From Candidatus Rokuibacteriota bacterium (GTDB lineage: Bacteria > Methylomirabilota > Methylomirabilia > Rokubacteriales > CSP1-6), in NCBI GenBank assembly GCA_016209635.1, contig JACQWC010000072.1, positions 1 through 42,518 on the forward strand: 42,518 bases of DNA, written 5' to 3'. Shown piece by piece: positions 1-8,839 of the stretch. Made by a program: the position numbers and the translations under genes. The first letter of the stretch is position 1, and the number at the start of each line of letters is the position of its first letter. The notes beneath the pieces are model-generated. The model saw only the letters and a list, made by a program, of their open reading frames with translations, made no database searches and was not told where the DNA came from.

Positions 1-321
1 CATCAGATGCGTGCCGCCGGCGTAGGGATCGTTGACGATGAAGATGTCGCCCGGCTCGAGCGGCTGCGCCCCGGGGCGCGAGACGTGCTCGATGACCGCG
101 CGCGTCGTGAACTGCATCACGCCGACGAAGATCGGCAGCCCGAGCTCGCCCTGCGCGATGACGTCGCCCGTGTCCTTCGCGTAGATGCCGTCGGAGCGGT
201 CGAACCCCTCGGAGATGACTGGCGAGAAGGCCGCACGCTCGAAGGTGAGGTCCATCTCGCTCGCCACCTGCTGGAGCCCGTTCTGGACGACCACGAGCGT
301 GACCGGATCGATCCGTTCCAT
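1..321 (-). CDS. hyuB: hydantoinase B/oxoprolinase family protein, N-terminal part (runs off window)
   Basis: Minus-strand translation from ATG at 321: MERIDPVTLVVVQNGLQQVASEMDLTFERAAFSPVISEGFDRSDGIYAKDTGDVIAQGELGLPIFVGVMQFTTRAVIEHVSRPGAQPLEPGDIFIVNDPYAGGTHLM, characteristic HyuB N-terminus; directly follows hyuA. Confidence 0.9.
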   Translation of the reverse strand, partial: MERIDPVTLVVVQNGLQQVASEMDLTFERAAFSPVISEGFDRSDGIYAKDTGDVIAQGELGLPIFVGVMQFTTRAVIEHVSRPGAQPLEPGDIFIVNDPYAGGTHLM

Positions 322-331
322 GTCGCCCTCC

Positions 332-2392
332 TCAGCCTGCCGACCCGGCCGGCGCCGCGGCCGACACGTCGATCACGAGGTTGCCGAGGCTGTCCACGCG
401 AGCCAGGTCGCCCGGCTCGATCACGGTGGTGCTGTCGAGCTGCTCGACGATCGCGGGCCCCGCGAGCACCGTTCCCTCCACGAGTTGCTCGCGACGGTAC
501 ACGGGCGTCTCGTGGGAGCCGAGACCGAACCAGACCGTGCGGTTCCCCGCCGGCTGCGCGCCGCCCGGACTGGCGGTCGGCCCGAGCGCCTCGAGCCGGA
601 CCGGGCGCCGCCGGCCGACGACCGCCGTGCGCAGGCTCACGACCATGCAGCGCATCTCGCCCAGCTCCGTGTCGAAGCGCTCGCGATACGCCTGCTCGAA
701 CGCCGCCCGCAGCTCCTCCCGCTCGAAGCCCGTTCGCGGGAGTGGCACGGTGAGCACGTGGCTCTGGCCGACGTACTGGACGTCGGCCTCGTGGCGCACG
801 GTCACGCTCTCCCGCTCCACCCCCTCCGTCGCGAGCGTTCGCCTCCCTTCCTCGACCTGGGCGGCGAGGAGGCCGTGCGCCTCGTCGAGGTCCATGCGGA
901 GGAGATCCTGGTTGATCGTCTTCACGTAGTCATGACGGACGTCCGCCACGAGGCACCCGAGCGCCGAGGTGATGCCCGGGAGCGCGGGAACGAGCACCTT
1001 CGGGATCGCCAGCTCGCGGGCGAGCGCCGCGGCGTGGAGCGGCCCGGCGCCGCCGAACGCGAAGAGCACGAAGTCGCGCGGGTCGTGGCCGCGCTCGAGC
1101 GAGACCAGGCGGATCGCGCCGGCCATCCGGTCGTTCGCGACCCGGACGATCGCCGCGGCCACCCGGACCGGATCCATCCCGAGGAACGCGCCGAGCCTCT
1201 TGTCGAACAGCTCGCGGATCCGCTCGACGTCCACGCCCGCGCGGACCCCGAGCAGGCCCGCCGGGTTGAGCCTGCCCAGGAGCAGGTTCGCGTCCGTGAC
1301 CGTCGGCTCCTCCCCGCCGCGCCCGTAGGCGATGGGCCCCGGCGCGGCGCCCGCGCTCTCGGGCCCCACCTGGAGGATGCCCGCCGCGTTCAGGCGGGCG
1401 ATGCTCCCGCCGCCCGCGCCGATCGTGTGGATGTCGATCATGGGCACGCGCACCGGCAGGCCGTACCCCATCTCCAGCTCGGCGCTCACCGACGGCTCCG
1501 CGTTCCGGATCACGCCGACGTCGAAGCTCGTGCCCCCCATGTCACAGGAGATGACGTTCCGGAACCCCGCGGCCGCGGCCGTGTAGGCGGCGGCCTTCAC
1601 GCCGGCCGCGGGGCCGGACATGAGGGTGCCGATGGGATGCGCGGTCGCGACGGCCACGGACATCGTGCCGCCGTTCCCCTGCATGATCAGCAGGTCGCCC
1701 CGGGCGTCCCGGCGGCGCAGCGCCTCGGCGAGCCGGGTGAGGTAGCGGTGCATCACGGGCTGGACGTAGGCGTTGATCGCGGCCGTCGTCCCGCGCTCGA
1801 ACTCGCGGTACTCGGGCAGGATCGCCGACCCGGCCGTGATGTAGCGGTTCGGCCAGAGGCCGGCAACGACGTCGCGGGCGCGCCGCTCATGACGATCGTT
1901 CGCGTACGCGTGGATGAAGTGGATGACGACCGCCTCGGCGCCGCGCGTGAGCAGGAGGTCGACCGCGCGCCGAACGTCGTCCTCGTCGAGCGGGATCAGT
2001 ACCTCGCCCTCGGCGTCGACCCGCTCGGCGACCTCCACCCGGAGATCGCGCGGGACGAGGGGCTCGAAGGAGCCGGTGAGCCCGTAGGGCTTCGGGCGGG
2101 TCCGGCGGCCCAGCTCGAGGACGTCGCGGAAGCCCCGCGTGGTGATGAGCCCGACCGTGGCCCCCTTGCGCTCGATCAGCGCGTTGGTCGCGGTCGTGGT
2201 CCCGTGCACGACGATCCGCGCGTCGCCCGGGCTCACCCCGGCCTCGGCGAGCGCGGCGAGGACGCCGTCCGCCTGGTTTGCGGGCGTCGTCGGGACCTTC
2301 GCGACGCGCACGGCGCCGCTGACGTCGTCCACGACGACGAGGTCGGTGAACGTCCCGCCGACGTCCACGCCGACGAGCAGGGATCCTGCCAT
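332..2392 (-). CDS. hyuA: hydantoinase A/oxoprolinase family protein (N-methylhydantoinase A)
   Basis: 686 aa; LVGVDVGGTFTDLVVVD N-terminal ATPase motif, ALIERKGATVGLITTRGFRDVLELGR, SCDMGGTSFDVGVI. Confidence 0.95.
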   Translation of the reverse strand: MAGSLLVGVDVGGTFTDLVVVDDVSGAVRVAKVPTTPANQADGVLAALAEAGVSPGDARIVVHGTTTATNALIERKGATVGLITTRGFRDVLELGRRTRPKPYGLTGSFEPLVPRDLRVEVAERVDAEGEVLIPLDEDDVRRAVDLLLTRGAEAVVIHFIHAYANDRHERRARDVVAGLWPNRYITAGSAILPEYREFERGTTAAINAYVQPVMHRYLTRLAEALRRRDARGDLLIMQGNGGTMSVAVATAHPIGTLMSGPAAGVKAAAYTAAAAGFRNVISCDMGGTSFDVGVIRNAEPSVSAELEMGYGLPVRVPMIDIHTIGAGGGSIARLNAAGILQVGPESAGAAPGPIAYGRGGEEPTVTDANLLLGRLNPAGLLGVRAGVDVERIRELFDKRLGAFLGMDPVRVAAAIVRVANDRMAGAIRLVSLERGHDPRDFVLFAFGGAGPLHAAALARELAIPKVLVPALPGITSALGCLVADVRHDYVKTINQDLLRMDLDEAHGLLAAQVEEGRRTLATEGVERESVTVRHEADVQYVGQSHVLTVPLPRTGFEREELRAAFEQAYRERFDTELGEMRCMVVSLRTAVVGRRRPVRLEALGPTASPGGAQPAGNRTVWFGLGSHETPVYRREQLVEGTVLAGPAIVEQLDSTTVIEPGDLARVDSLGNLVIDVSAAAPAGSAG

Positions 2393-2402
2393 CGCGCGCC
2401 TA

Positions 2403-3692
2403 CTATACCCTCGGGATGCGGCCCTCGACGGCCCGGACCTTGCGCGGTGCGGCGAGCCACATGGCGATCGCCGACACGACGCAGCAGCCGATCGCGATCC
2501 AGAACGCGCTGACGTAGCTCCCCGTGCGATCGTGGAGGGCGCCGGCCGCCCACGGGCCGAGCCCCGCCCCCGCGCCCGAGCCGAGACTGAGCGTGCCGAA
2601 GATCAGGCCGTAGTGCCGGCCCTGGAACAGCTCGGCCGGGATCGCGCCATAGACGGACGCGAGGCCGTAGCCGAGGACCCCCTGTGACGCGACCATGAGG
2701 TAGAGGAGCGCCGGCGTGGGGCGGGATCGCATGAGCAGGAGGAGCGCGTAGCAGAGGGCGAACCCGGCGCTCGCGAGCGTCCAGACCCACTCGCGTCCGA
2801 CGCGGTCCGAGAGGTGCCCGAGCGCGATCTGGCCGACGATGCCCGTGAAGCCGACGAAGCCCAAAGCGTACGCCGCTTCCCCGGGGGCAAACCCGATGTC
2901 GAGCAGGTACTTGGTCTGGTGCACCTGGACGGCGTACCAGGCGAAGAGACCCGAGACGAAGCCCACGAAGACCCACCAGAAGCGCCCGGTGCTGGCGGCG
3001 CGCGCGAGCGTCCAGTCGACGGACGCCCAGGCCGGATCGACGACGTTCGCGGGATGGGCACGAGCGTCCCCGGGGTCGCGGGGTGCGTGCTCGCCGTCGG
3101 GCAGGAGACCCATCTCCTCGGGCCGCCGCCTCGGGAAGACGAGGTTGAGCGGTACCAGCACCACCACGAGCAGGACGGCCATGGCCCAGCAGGCCTCGCG
3201 CCATCCCGCGCGGGCGATGAGCCCTTGCATCCAGGGGAGCAGCACGATCGATCCCACGCCCACGCCGCTGAACGCGATGCCGACGGCCAGGCCCCGGCGC
3301 TTGACGAACCAGTTGGGCAGGAAGAGCGCGTGCCCCGTGTAGCCGAGACAGAGGCTCCCGCCCGCCACCGGAACGCCGAGGGTCAGGTAGAGGTGCCAGG
3401 GCTCCCGCGCGCGCGTCGCCCCCGCCAGGCCCGCGGCGACGAGGACCACGCCGAGCAGGATCACCGCGCGCGGGCCGCGCCAGTCCATCAGCTTTCCGAT
3501 GAGCGGCGCGAAGAGCGTGGAGACGAGGAAGCCCAGGGAGAAGGCGCCCGCCGTGAGCCCGCGCTCCCAGCCGAACTCGTCGAGGATCGGCGGGAACAGG
3601 AGGGAGAAAGCGGTGCGCGCGTTGACGCCGATCCCCATGGTGACGAACGCGACGGCGACGACGATCCAGCCGTAGAAGAACGGGACGCGCAT
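2403..3692 (-). CDS. MFS transporter
   Basis: MRVPFFYGWIVVAVAFVTMGIGVNARTAFSLLFPPIL...; multiple hydrophobic helices, GxLxDRxGR-like loop (LGHLSDRVGREWVWTLAS). Start chosen at ATG 3692 inside the longer ORF. Confidence 0.9.
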   Translation of the reverse strand: MRVPFFYGWIVVAVAFVTMGIGVNARTAFSLLFPPILDEFGWERGLTAGAFSLGFLVSTLFAPLIGKLMDWRGPRAVILLGVVLVAAGLAGATRAREPWHLYLTLGVPVAGGSLCLGYTGHALFLPNWFVKRRGLAVGIAFSGVGVGSIVLLPWMQGLIARAGWREACWAMAVLLVVVLVPLNLVFPRRRPEEMGLLPDGEHAPRDPGDARAHPANVVDPAWASVDWTLARAASTGRFWWVFVGFVSGLFAWYAVQVHQTKYLLDIGFAPGEAAYALGFVGFTGIVGQIALGHLSDRVGREWVWTLASAGFALCYALLLLMRSRPTPALLYLMVASQGVLGYGLASVYGAIPAELFQGRHYGLIFGTLSLGSGAGAGLGPWAAGALHDRTGSYVSAFWIAIGCCVVSAIAMWLAAPRKVRAVEGRIPRV

Positions 3693-3801
3693 CCTAGCGG
3701 CGGACGCCGTGTCCGAAGAAGCCGCCCTGCGGCCGGGCGTGGGCGTGGTAGTGATCGGGGATGTTGCGCATGTGGTCGTCGATCCTGAAATCGCCGATCC
3801 G

Positions 3802-4023
3802 TCACCGGGCAACTTCCCGTAGCCGCTCGCGCATGTGGGAGATGCTCTCGGCCGGCGGCTCGGTGCCGTGGAAGCGCCACACGACCATCGGGACGGCGCA
3901 GATCTCGCACTCGGCGATCCAGCAGACGTCGTCCTCGTGGTGCCAGGGAGTGAGGCGGGCGGCCTTGCAGAGGTCGCACCGGTCGAGCCTCGGAAAGTCG
4001 GGCCGCTCTCCGGCGTCGGGCAT
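3802..4023 (-). CDS. small Cys-rich protein (CxxC pairs), apparently interrupted by in-frame TGA; reading frame continues to TAG at 3694
   Basis: MPDAGERPDFPRLDRCDLCKAARLTPWHHEDDVCWIAECEICAVPMVVWRFHGTEPPAESISHMRERLREVAR*; same frame continues RIGDFRIDDHMRNIPDHYHAHARPQGGFFGHGVRR* to 3694. Confidence 0.65.
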   Translation of the reverse strand: MPDAGERPDFPRLDRCDLCKAARLTPWHHEDDVCWIAECEICAVPMVVWRFHGTEPPAESISHMRERLREVAR

Positions 4024-4067
4024 GCGATGACGTACACTACAGCATCGGCGCACCGAACGGAGGCCCG

Positions 4068-4790
4068 ATGTCACGCATCCGCTTCGATCACATCGCGATC
4101 GCGATGACGCGAATCGACGACGCCGCGCCCTTTCTCATGGGCGAGCTGGGCGGCGTGCCCGACCACGGATCGCCCTCCGGCGTCTACCGGTTCGGACAGT
4201 GGCGCTTCCTTGGCGGCGGGCGCATCGAGATCCTCGAGCCGCTGGGCGAGGACGGCTTCCTGCACCGGTTCCTCCGGGAGCGCGGCCCGGGCATCCACCA
4301 CGTGACCTTCAAGGTCCCGAGCCTCGGTGATGTGTGCGATCGCGCCCGCGCGCGGGGCTACACGATCGTCGGCTACGACGGCTCCGACCCTGGGTGGAAG
4401 GAGGCCTTCCTCCACCCGAAGCAGGCGCTCGGGATCGTCGTCCAGTTCGCCGAGTCGCGATCCGCCCCGAGCCTGCGGCGCTGGCAGCCCCCGCCGGGGC
4501 CTGCGAATCCGCGCCCGCCCGTCACGGTCCTGGGGCTACGCATGCGGGCGCGGTCCCGCGAGCGCGCGCTGACCCAGTGGGGACTCGTCCTCGAGGGGGA
4601 ATGCGTGCAGGATAGCGCCGGCGCGCTCGTCTACCGCTGGCCCGGCTCGCCGATGCGTCTCGCCGTCGAGATCGATCCCGCGTCCGACGAGGGTCCGGTC
4701 GCCATCGAGCTGGCGAGTGACCGACCGGTCTCGCTGCCGGAGGGCCCCCATCCTCTCCTCGGCGCTCTCTTCACGCGCTGCGCGGGTTGA
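4068..4790 (+). CDS. VOC family (glyoxalase/methylmalonyl-CoA epimerase-like) protein
   Basis: RFDHIAIAMTRIDDAAPFLMGELGG...GPGIHHVTFKVPSLGDVCDRARARGYTIVG; VOC repeat pattern. Confidence 0.85.
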   Translation: MSRIRFDHIAIAMTRIDDAAPFLMGELGGVPDHGSPSGVYRFGQWRFLGGGRIEILEPLGEDGFLHRFLRERGPGIHHVTFKVPSLGDVCDRARARGYTIVGYDGSDPGWKEAFLHPKQALGIVVQFAESRSAPSLRRWQPPPGPANPRPPVTVLGLRMRARSRERALTQWGLVLEGECVQDSAGALVYRWPGSPMRLAVEIDPASDEGPVAIELASDRPVSLPEGPHPLLGALFTRCAG

Positions 4791-5158
4791 TCAGCGGAGG
4801 GTCTGGCGCGTGAGGTCGAGGCGTTGACGCGCAATTTGTCTATGAGCCCTGGAGCCGTCCCATGAAATGGCCTGGAGGCCGACTCGACCCCTATCGTCCA
4901 TCCATGGCCGATGGAGCGAGGCATCTCGTCATCACGCAACGCGGCGAGGAATACCTTCCATGGCCGTCGCCTCCGCCTGTCGCGCAGGCTATCCGACTGG
5001 TACCTGTGATATACAAGTGCCCAACGGGGTCGCGTGTGAACTCTCTGTGAACTGGTGCCACGGCCGAACCGCCGGGCATCCATCCGGGTTCTCCCCGGCG
5101 TAGAGATGTCGGCGGTGAGGGATCGGATGTCGCTCATCCTTGTTATCGGGAGGGGACC

Positions 5159-5461
5159 ATGAAGAGACTCGTGGTCGTGCCGCTCGCGTTGGCCGTGGTG
5201 ATCACGCTCGGGCTCGGCCCGGCGCTCGCCTGGCAGTGTCCCGTCCAGTGGAAGGCCGCCGAGGAGGCGATCAAGAAGGCCGAGGCGATGAACACGCCGC
5301 CCGAGGCGAAGGCCCTCCTGACGGAGGCCAAGAAGTTCCTGGCCGAGTCGAAGAAGCACCACAACGAGGGCAACGCAAAGATCGACCACGCCCACTCGAT
5401 GTGGAAGGCCAAGGCCGCGCTCGCCCAGGCCGAGGCGGCGGCCACCATCTCGACGCCGTAG
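5159..5461 (+). CDS. small secreted protein of unknown function
   Basis: Signal peptide MKRLVVVPLALAVVITLGLGPALA then a short Ala/Lys-rich helical region; preceded by GGAGGGG. Confidence 0.75.
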   Translation: MKRLVVVPLALAVVITLGLGPALAWQCPVQWKAAEEAIKKAEAMNTPPEAKALLTEAKKFLAESKKHHNEGNAKIDHAHSMWKAKAALAQAEAAATISTP

Positions 5462-5475
5462 CCGGGCCCCCGCCG

Positions 5476-7077
5476 ATGCTCACCGTGAGACTGGGAGTGA
5501 CGGCGCTGGCAGCGGTCCTGCTGCTGCTCGCCGCCGGCGCCCGCGAGGTCGACGCGGCCGACGAGTCGATCTCGCTCCAGGAGGCGATTCTCCGCGCCAA
5601 GCCGGCGACCGTCCTCATCGTGTCCGAGGTCGCGTCGGCGGTCACGCTCAACTGCGGCGCGGGCGAGATCGAGGTGACGCCGAACCCGTTCCGGGAGACG
5701 GGGACCGGCTGGTTCCTCGACTCGAACGGCTGGGTGATGACGAACGCCCACGTCGTCCAGCCGGCGCACACGACGCCCCGCTGGCTCGCGAACGACCAAG
5801 CGCAGCGGGCGGTGGTGGCGGCGTGCGTGTGGCCCGAGCTGCGGCGGCAGGGGATCGGGGTCGGCCAGCGGCCCGACGTCGAGGACCAGCTCAGGCGCCG
5901 GGCGCTGGACCGCGCGCTCCCTACCGCGCGGGTCGAGCTGAAGCCGTCGATCTTCATCCTCATGTCGAACGGGTTCCGCCTCCCCGCGAAGGTGGCCAAG
6001 TACAGCCCTCCGGTGAGCACCGAGAGCGGCGCGGGAGTCATGTCCGGGCGCGACCTGGCGCTCCTCCAGGTGGAAGCGTCGGAGATGCCCGCCTTCAAGC
6101 TGGCGGAGTCGAAGAACGTCAAGATCGGCGATCCCATTCACATCCTCGGGTACCCGGGCGTTGTGCTGACCCACGAGCTCCTGAACTCGACCGCGAAGGT
6201 CGAGGCCTCGGTGACGAACGGCGCCATCTCGGGCTTCAAGCAGGACGTCCAGAACCAGTCCGTGATCCAGACCGACGCGCCGGCCGCGTGGGGGAACTCC
6301 GGAGGGCCGGCGGTCAACTCGCGCGGCGACATCGTCGGCGTGCTCACCTTCGTCTCGCTCGCGCCGGGTCCCGAGGGCGCCATCGTCCAGGGCTTCAACT
6401 TCATCATCCCGGCCGACGCCGTGAAGGAGTTCCTCCGGGGCACGCCCGTGGATCTCGCGGACCGGAGCCCGTTCAACGAGAAATGGTTCGCCGGGCTCCG
6501 GAAGTTCTTCGGCGGCGACTGGAAGGGCGCGGCGGCCGGGTTCCGTGACGCGAACCGGCTCCAGCCCGAGTTCCCGGACGTCAAGCGCATGCTGGCCGAG
6601 GCAGAAGAGAAGATCAAGAACCCCCCTCCGCGCCCCTTCCCGTGGGCCTGGGCGTGGGCCGCCGTGACGCTGGCCGGCCTCGGCGCCGTCGGCGTCATGT
6701 ACGTGCGGCGCCTCGGGTCGAGCCGCTTCCGCGTCTCGCCGGCCGAGGTGGTCCGGCTCTTCGAGAGCGGCTCGCCGCCGGTCATCCTCGACGTCCGCGC
6801 GCCGTTCGCGTACGGGCTCAGCCCGTTCCGCATCCCGGGCTCGCTCCACGTGTCGCCGGATGACCTGGAGCGAGAGGCGACGTCGCTCTCGATCGACCAC
6901 GCGCGGACCGTCGTCGCCTACTGCACCTCGGAGGCCGAGCGCGCGAGCACGGAGGTGGCGCGACGGCTCCGGGGCCTCGGGTTCGGGGACGTGAGGATCC
7001 TCCGGGGCGGGCTCGGCGGCTGGACCAATGCCGGGCTGCCGCTCGAGGCGAAGCCGACCGGAGGCGAGCCCGCCTGA
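5476..7077 (+). CDS. trypsin-like (S1C) serine protease with TM segment and C-terminal rhodanese domain
   Basis: Catalytic triad context [26 protein letters not shown] segment [21 protein letters not shown]; rhodanese [24 protein letters not shown]...[44 protein letters not shown]. Confidence 0.88.
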   Translation: MLTVRLGVTALAAVLLLLAAGAREVDAADESISLQEAILRAKPATVLIVSEVASAVTLNCGAGEIEVTPNPFRETGTGWFLDSNGWVMTNAHVVQPAHTTPRWLANDQAQRAVVAACVWPELRRQGIGVGQRPDVEDQLRRRALDRALPTARVELKPSIFILMSNGFRLPAKVAKYSPPVSTESGAGVMSGRDLALLQVEASEMPAFKLAESKNVKIGDPIHILGYPGVVLTHELLNSTAKVEASVTNGAISGFKQDVQNQSVIQTDAPAAWGNSGGPAVNSRGDIVGVLTFVSLAPGPEGAIVQGFNFIIPADAVKEFLRGTPVDLADRSPFNEKWFAGLRKFFGGDWKGAAAGFRDANRLQPEFPDVKRMLAEAEEKIKNPPPRPFPWAWAWAAVTLAGLGAVGVMYVRRLGSSRFRVSPAEVVRLFESGSPPVILDVRAPFAYGLSPFRIPGSLHVSPDDLEREATSLSIDHARTVVAYCTSEAERASTEVARRLRGLGFGDVRILRGGLGGWTNAGLPLEAKPTGGEPA

Positions 7078-7111
7078 GAGACGACAGGCGCGGGATCCGG
7101 AGGGAGAGCCG

Positions 7112-7744
7112 ATGACCGACCACGACCATCACCCGCGAGAGCACGACGCCCCACTCTCGGGCCCCGCGCTCCGCGTGAAGGCGCTCGAGTCGCTGCTCAC
7201 CGAGAAGGGGCTGGTCGACCCGAAGGGCCTCGACGAATTGATCGACACCTACGAGACGAAGGTGGGGCCGCGGAACGGCGCCAGGGTCGTCGCGCGGGCG
7301 TGGGTGGACCCGGCCTACAAGGAATGGCTCCTCAGGGACGCGACGGCGGCCATCGCCGAGCTCGGCTTCACCGGCCGCCAGGGCGAGGACATGGTGGTGG
7401 TGGAGAACACGCCGAAGGTCCACAACCTCGTCGTCTGCACCCTCTGCTCCTGCTACCCGTGGCCCGTCCTCGGGCTCCCGCCCGTCTGGTACAAGTCGGC
7501 CCCGTACCGGTCCCGCGCCGTCATCGACCCGCGCGGCGTCCTCAAAGAGTTCGGTCTCGACCTGCCCGACGACGTCGAGGTGCGGATCTGGGACAGCACC
7601 GCGGAGCTCCGCTACCTCGTGCTCCCCGCGCGCCCCGCCGGGACCGAGGGCATGAGTGAGGAGGCGCTGGCGGCGCTCGTCACCCGCGACGCGATGATCG
7701 GAACGGCCAGGGTCGTCGTCGGGTCCGGGGGCAGGTCCGCGTGA
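7112..7744 (+). CDS. nthA: nitrile hydratase alpha subunit, cobalt-type signature
   Basis: [30 protein letters not shown] metal-binding motif; CTLCSC is the Co-type variant (Fe-type is CSLCSC). Confidence 0.97.
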   Translation: MTDHDHHPREHDAPLSGPALRVKALESLLTEKGLVDPKGLDELIDTYETKVGPRNGARVVARAWVDPAYKEWLLRDATAAIAELGFTGRQGEDMVVVENTPKVHNLVVCTLCSCYPWPVLGLPPVWYKSAPYRSRAVIDPRGVLKEFGLDLPDDVEVRIWDSTAELRYLVLPARPAGTEGMSEEALAALVTRDAMIGTARVVVGSGGRSA

Positions 7745-8415
7745 ACGGCGTCCACGACATGGGCGGGATGCACGGGATGGGCCCGATCGTCCGCGAGAAG
7801 AACGAGCCCGTCTTCCACGCTGAGTGGGAGCGGCGCGCCTTCGCGCTGACGCTCGCCGCCGCGTACCCCGGCCAGTGGAACACCGACATGTCGCGCCAGG
7901 CGCGGGAGCAGATGCCGCCCGCCGAGTACCTGGCGACGACCTACTACGAGCACTGGCTCTTCGGGCTCGAGAGGCTTCTCGCCGAGCGCGCCCTCGTGAC
8001 GCCCGACGAGGTCGAGGCGCGCCTGGCCGGACGCGCGGCGCCCGTGACGAAGCCCGAGCCCGCCGGACGCGTGCTCGCGGCCGCCGACGTCGGGAAGGTG
8101 CTGCGGAAGGGCGGCAGCGCCAGGGTCCACGAGGACGTTCCGCCGCGCTTCAAGCCCGGCGACCGGGTCGTCGCGCGCAACATCAACCCCCGGGGGCATA
8201 CCCGCCTGCCGCGCTACGCCCGCGGCCGCCATGGCGTGATCGACCGCGATCACGGGGTCTTCGTCTTCCCCGACACGCACGCCGCGGGTCTCGGTGCCAG
8301 GCCCCAGCACGTCTACAGCGTGCGCTTCGGCGCCCGCGAGCTGTGGGGGCCGGAAGCGTCCGCCCGCGACGGCGTCTATATCGATCTCTGGGACGATTAC
8401 CTGGATCGGGCCTGA
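7741..8415 (+). CDS. nthB: nitrile hydratase beta subunit
   Basis: GTG start overlapping nthA stop (GTGA); [17 protein letters not shown]-terminus, [29 protein letters not shown]. Confidence 0.96.
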   Translation: MNGVHDMGGMHGMGPIVREKNEPVFHAEWERRAFALTLAAAYPGQWNTDMSRQAREQMPPAEYLATTYYEHWLFGLERLLAERALVTPDEVEARLAGRAAPVTKPEPAGRVLAAADVGKVLRKGGSARVHEDVPPRFKPGDRVVARNINPRGHTRLPRYARGRHGVIDRDHGVFVFPDTHAAGLGARPQHVYSVRFGARELWGPEASARDGVYIDLWDDYLDRA

Positions 8416-8418
8416 GCC

Positions 8419-8787
8419 GTGATGGCCGAGTCCCCGGACCTCCGCGCGTTACCGTCCCTGCCCCGCGACGAGGAGGGGCCAGTCTTCCGGGCGCCCTGGG
8501 AGGCGCAGGCGTTCGCGATGGCGCTGACGCTCCACGCGCAGGGGCAGTTCACGTGGAAGGAGTGGGCGAGCCGTCTCGCCGCGGAGATCCGCGCGGCCGC
8601 CGCGCGCGGCGAGCCCGACGACGGGACGACCTACTACGAGCACTGGCTCGCCGCCCTCGAGAAGCTTGTCGCGGAGAAGGGACTGCTCTCGACCGCGGCG
8701 CTGGCCCGCCGCGCCCGCGAGTGGGAGGTGGCCGCGCGCGAGACCGCGCCGGGCCGCCCGATCGAACTCCGGCGCGGCCCGGAGTAA
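8419..8787 (+). CDS. nitrile hydratase accessory/activator protein
   Basis: 122 aa; GPVFRAPWEAQAFAMALTLHAQGQFTWKEWASRLAAEI...[20 protein letters not shown], homologous to the beta-subunit N-terminal half as expected for NHase activators; immediately downstream of nthB. Confidence 0.92.
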   Translation: MMAESPDLRALPSLPRDEEGPVFRAPWEAQAFAMALTLHAQGQFTWKEWASRLAAEIRAAAARGEPDDGTTYYEHWLAALEKLVAEKGLLSTAALARRAREWEVAARETAPGRPIELRRGPE

Positions 8788-8800
8788 TCACCATCCGCCC

Positions 8801-8820
8801 GGGGCCGGACGACCGGCCCC
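8801..8820. repeat. GC-rich perfect inverted repeat (8-bp stem, 4-nt loop) between NHase genes and decarboxylase
   Basis: GGGGCCGG-ACGA-CCGGCCCC; no T-tract, so an intergenic mRNA hairpin rather than a proven terminator. Confidence 0.5.
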
Positions 8821-8839
8821 CGACCCAGCGAGGACCGGA

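Noticed and set aside
185-2512. 775-aa plus-strand ORF over hyuA
   Set aside because: Antisense shadow of hyuA with biased composition and no recognisable motif.
5143-6900. 585-aa minus-strand ORF over the protease-rhodanese gene
   Set aside because: Antisense shadow; the coding strand carries the protease triad and rhodanese motifs.
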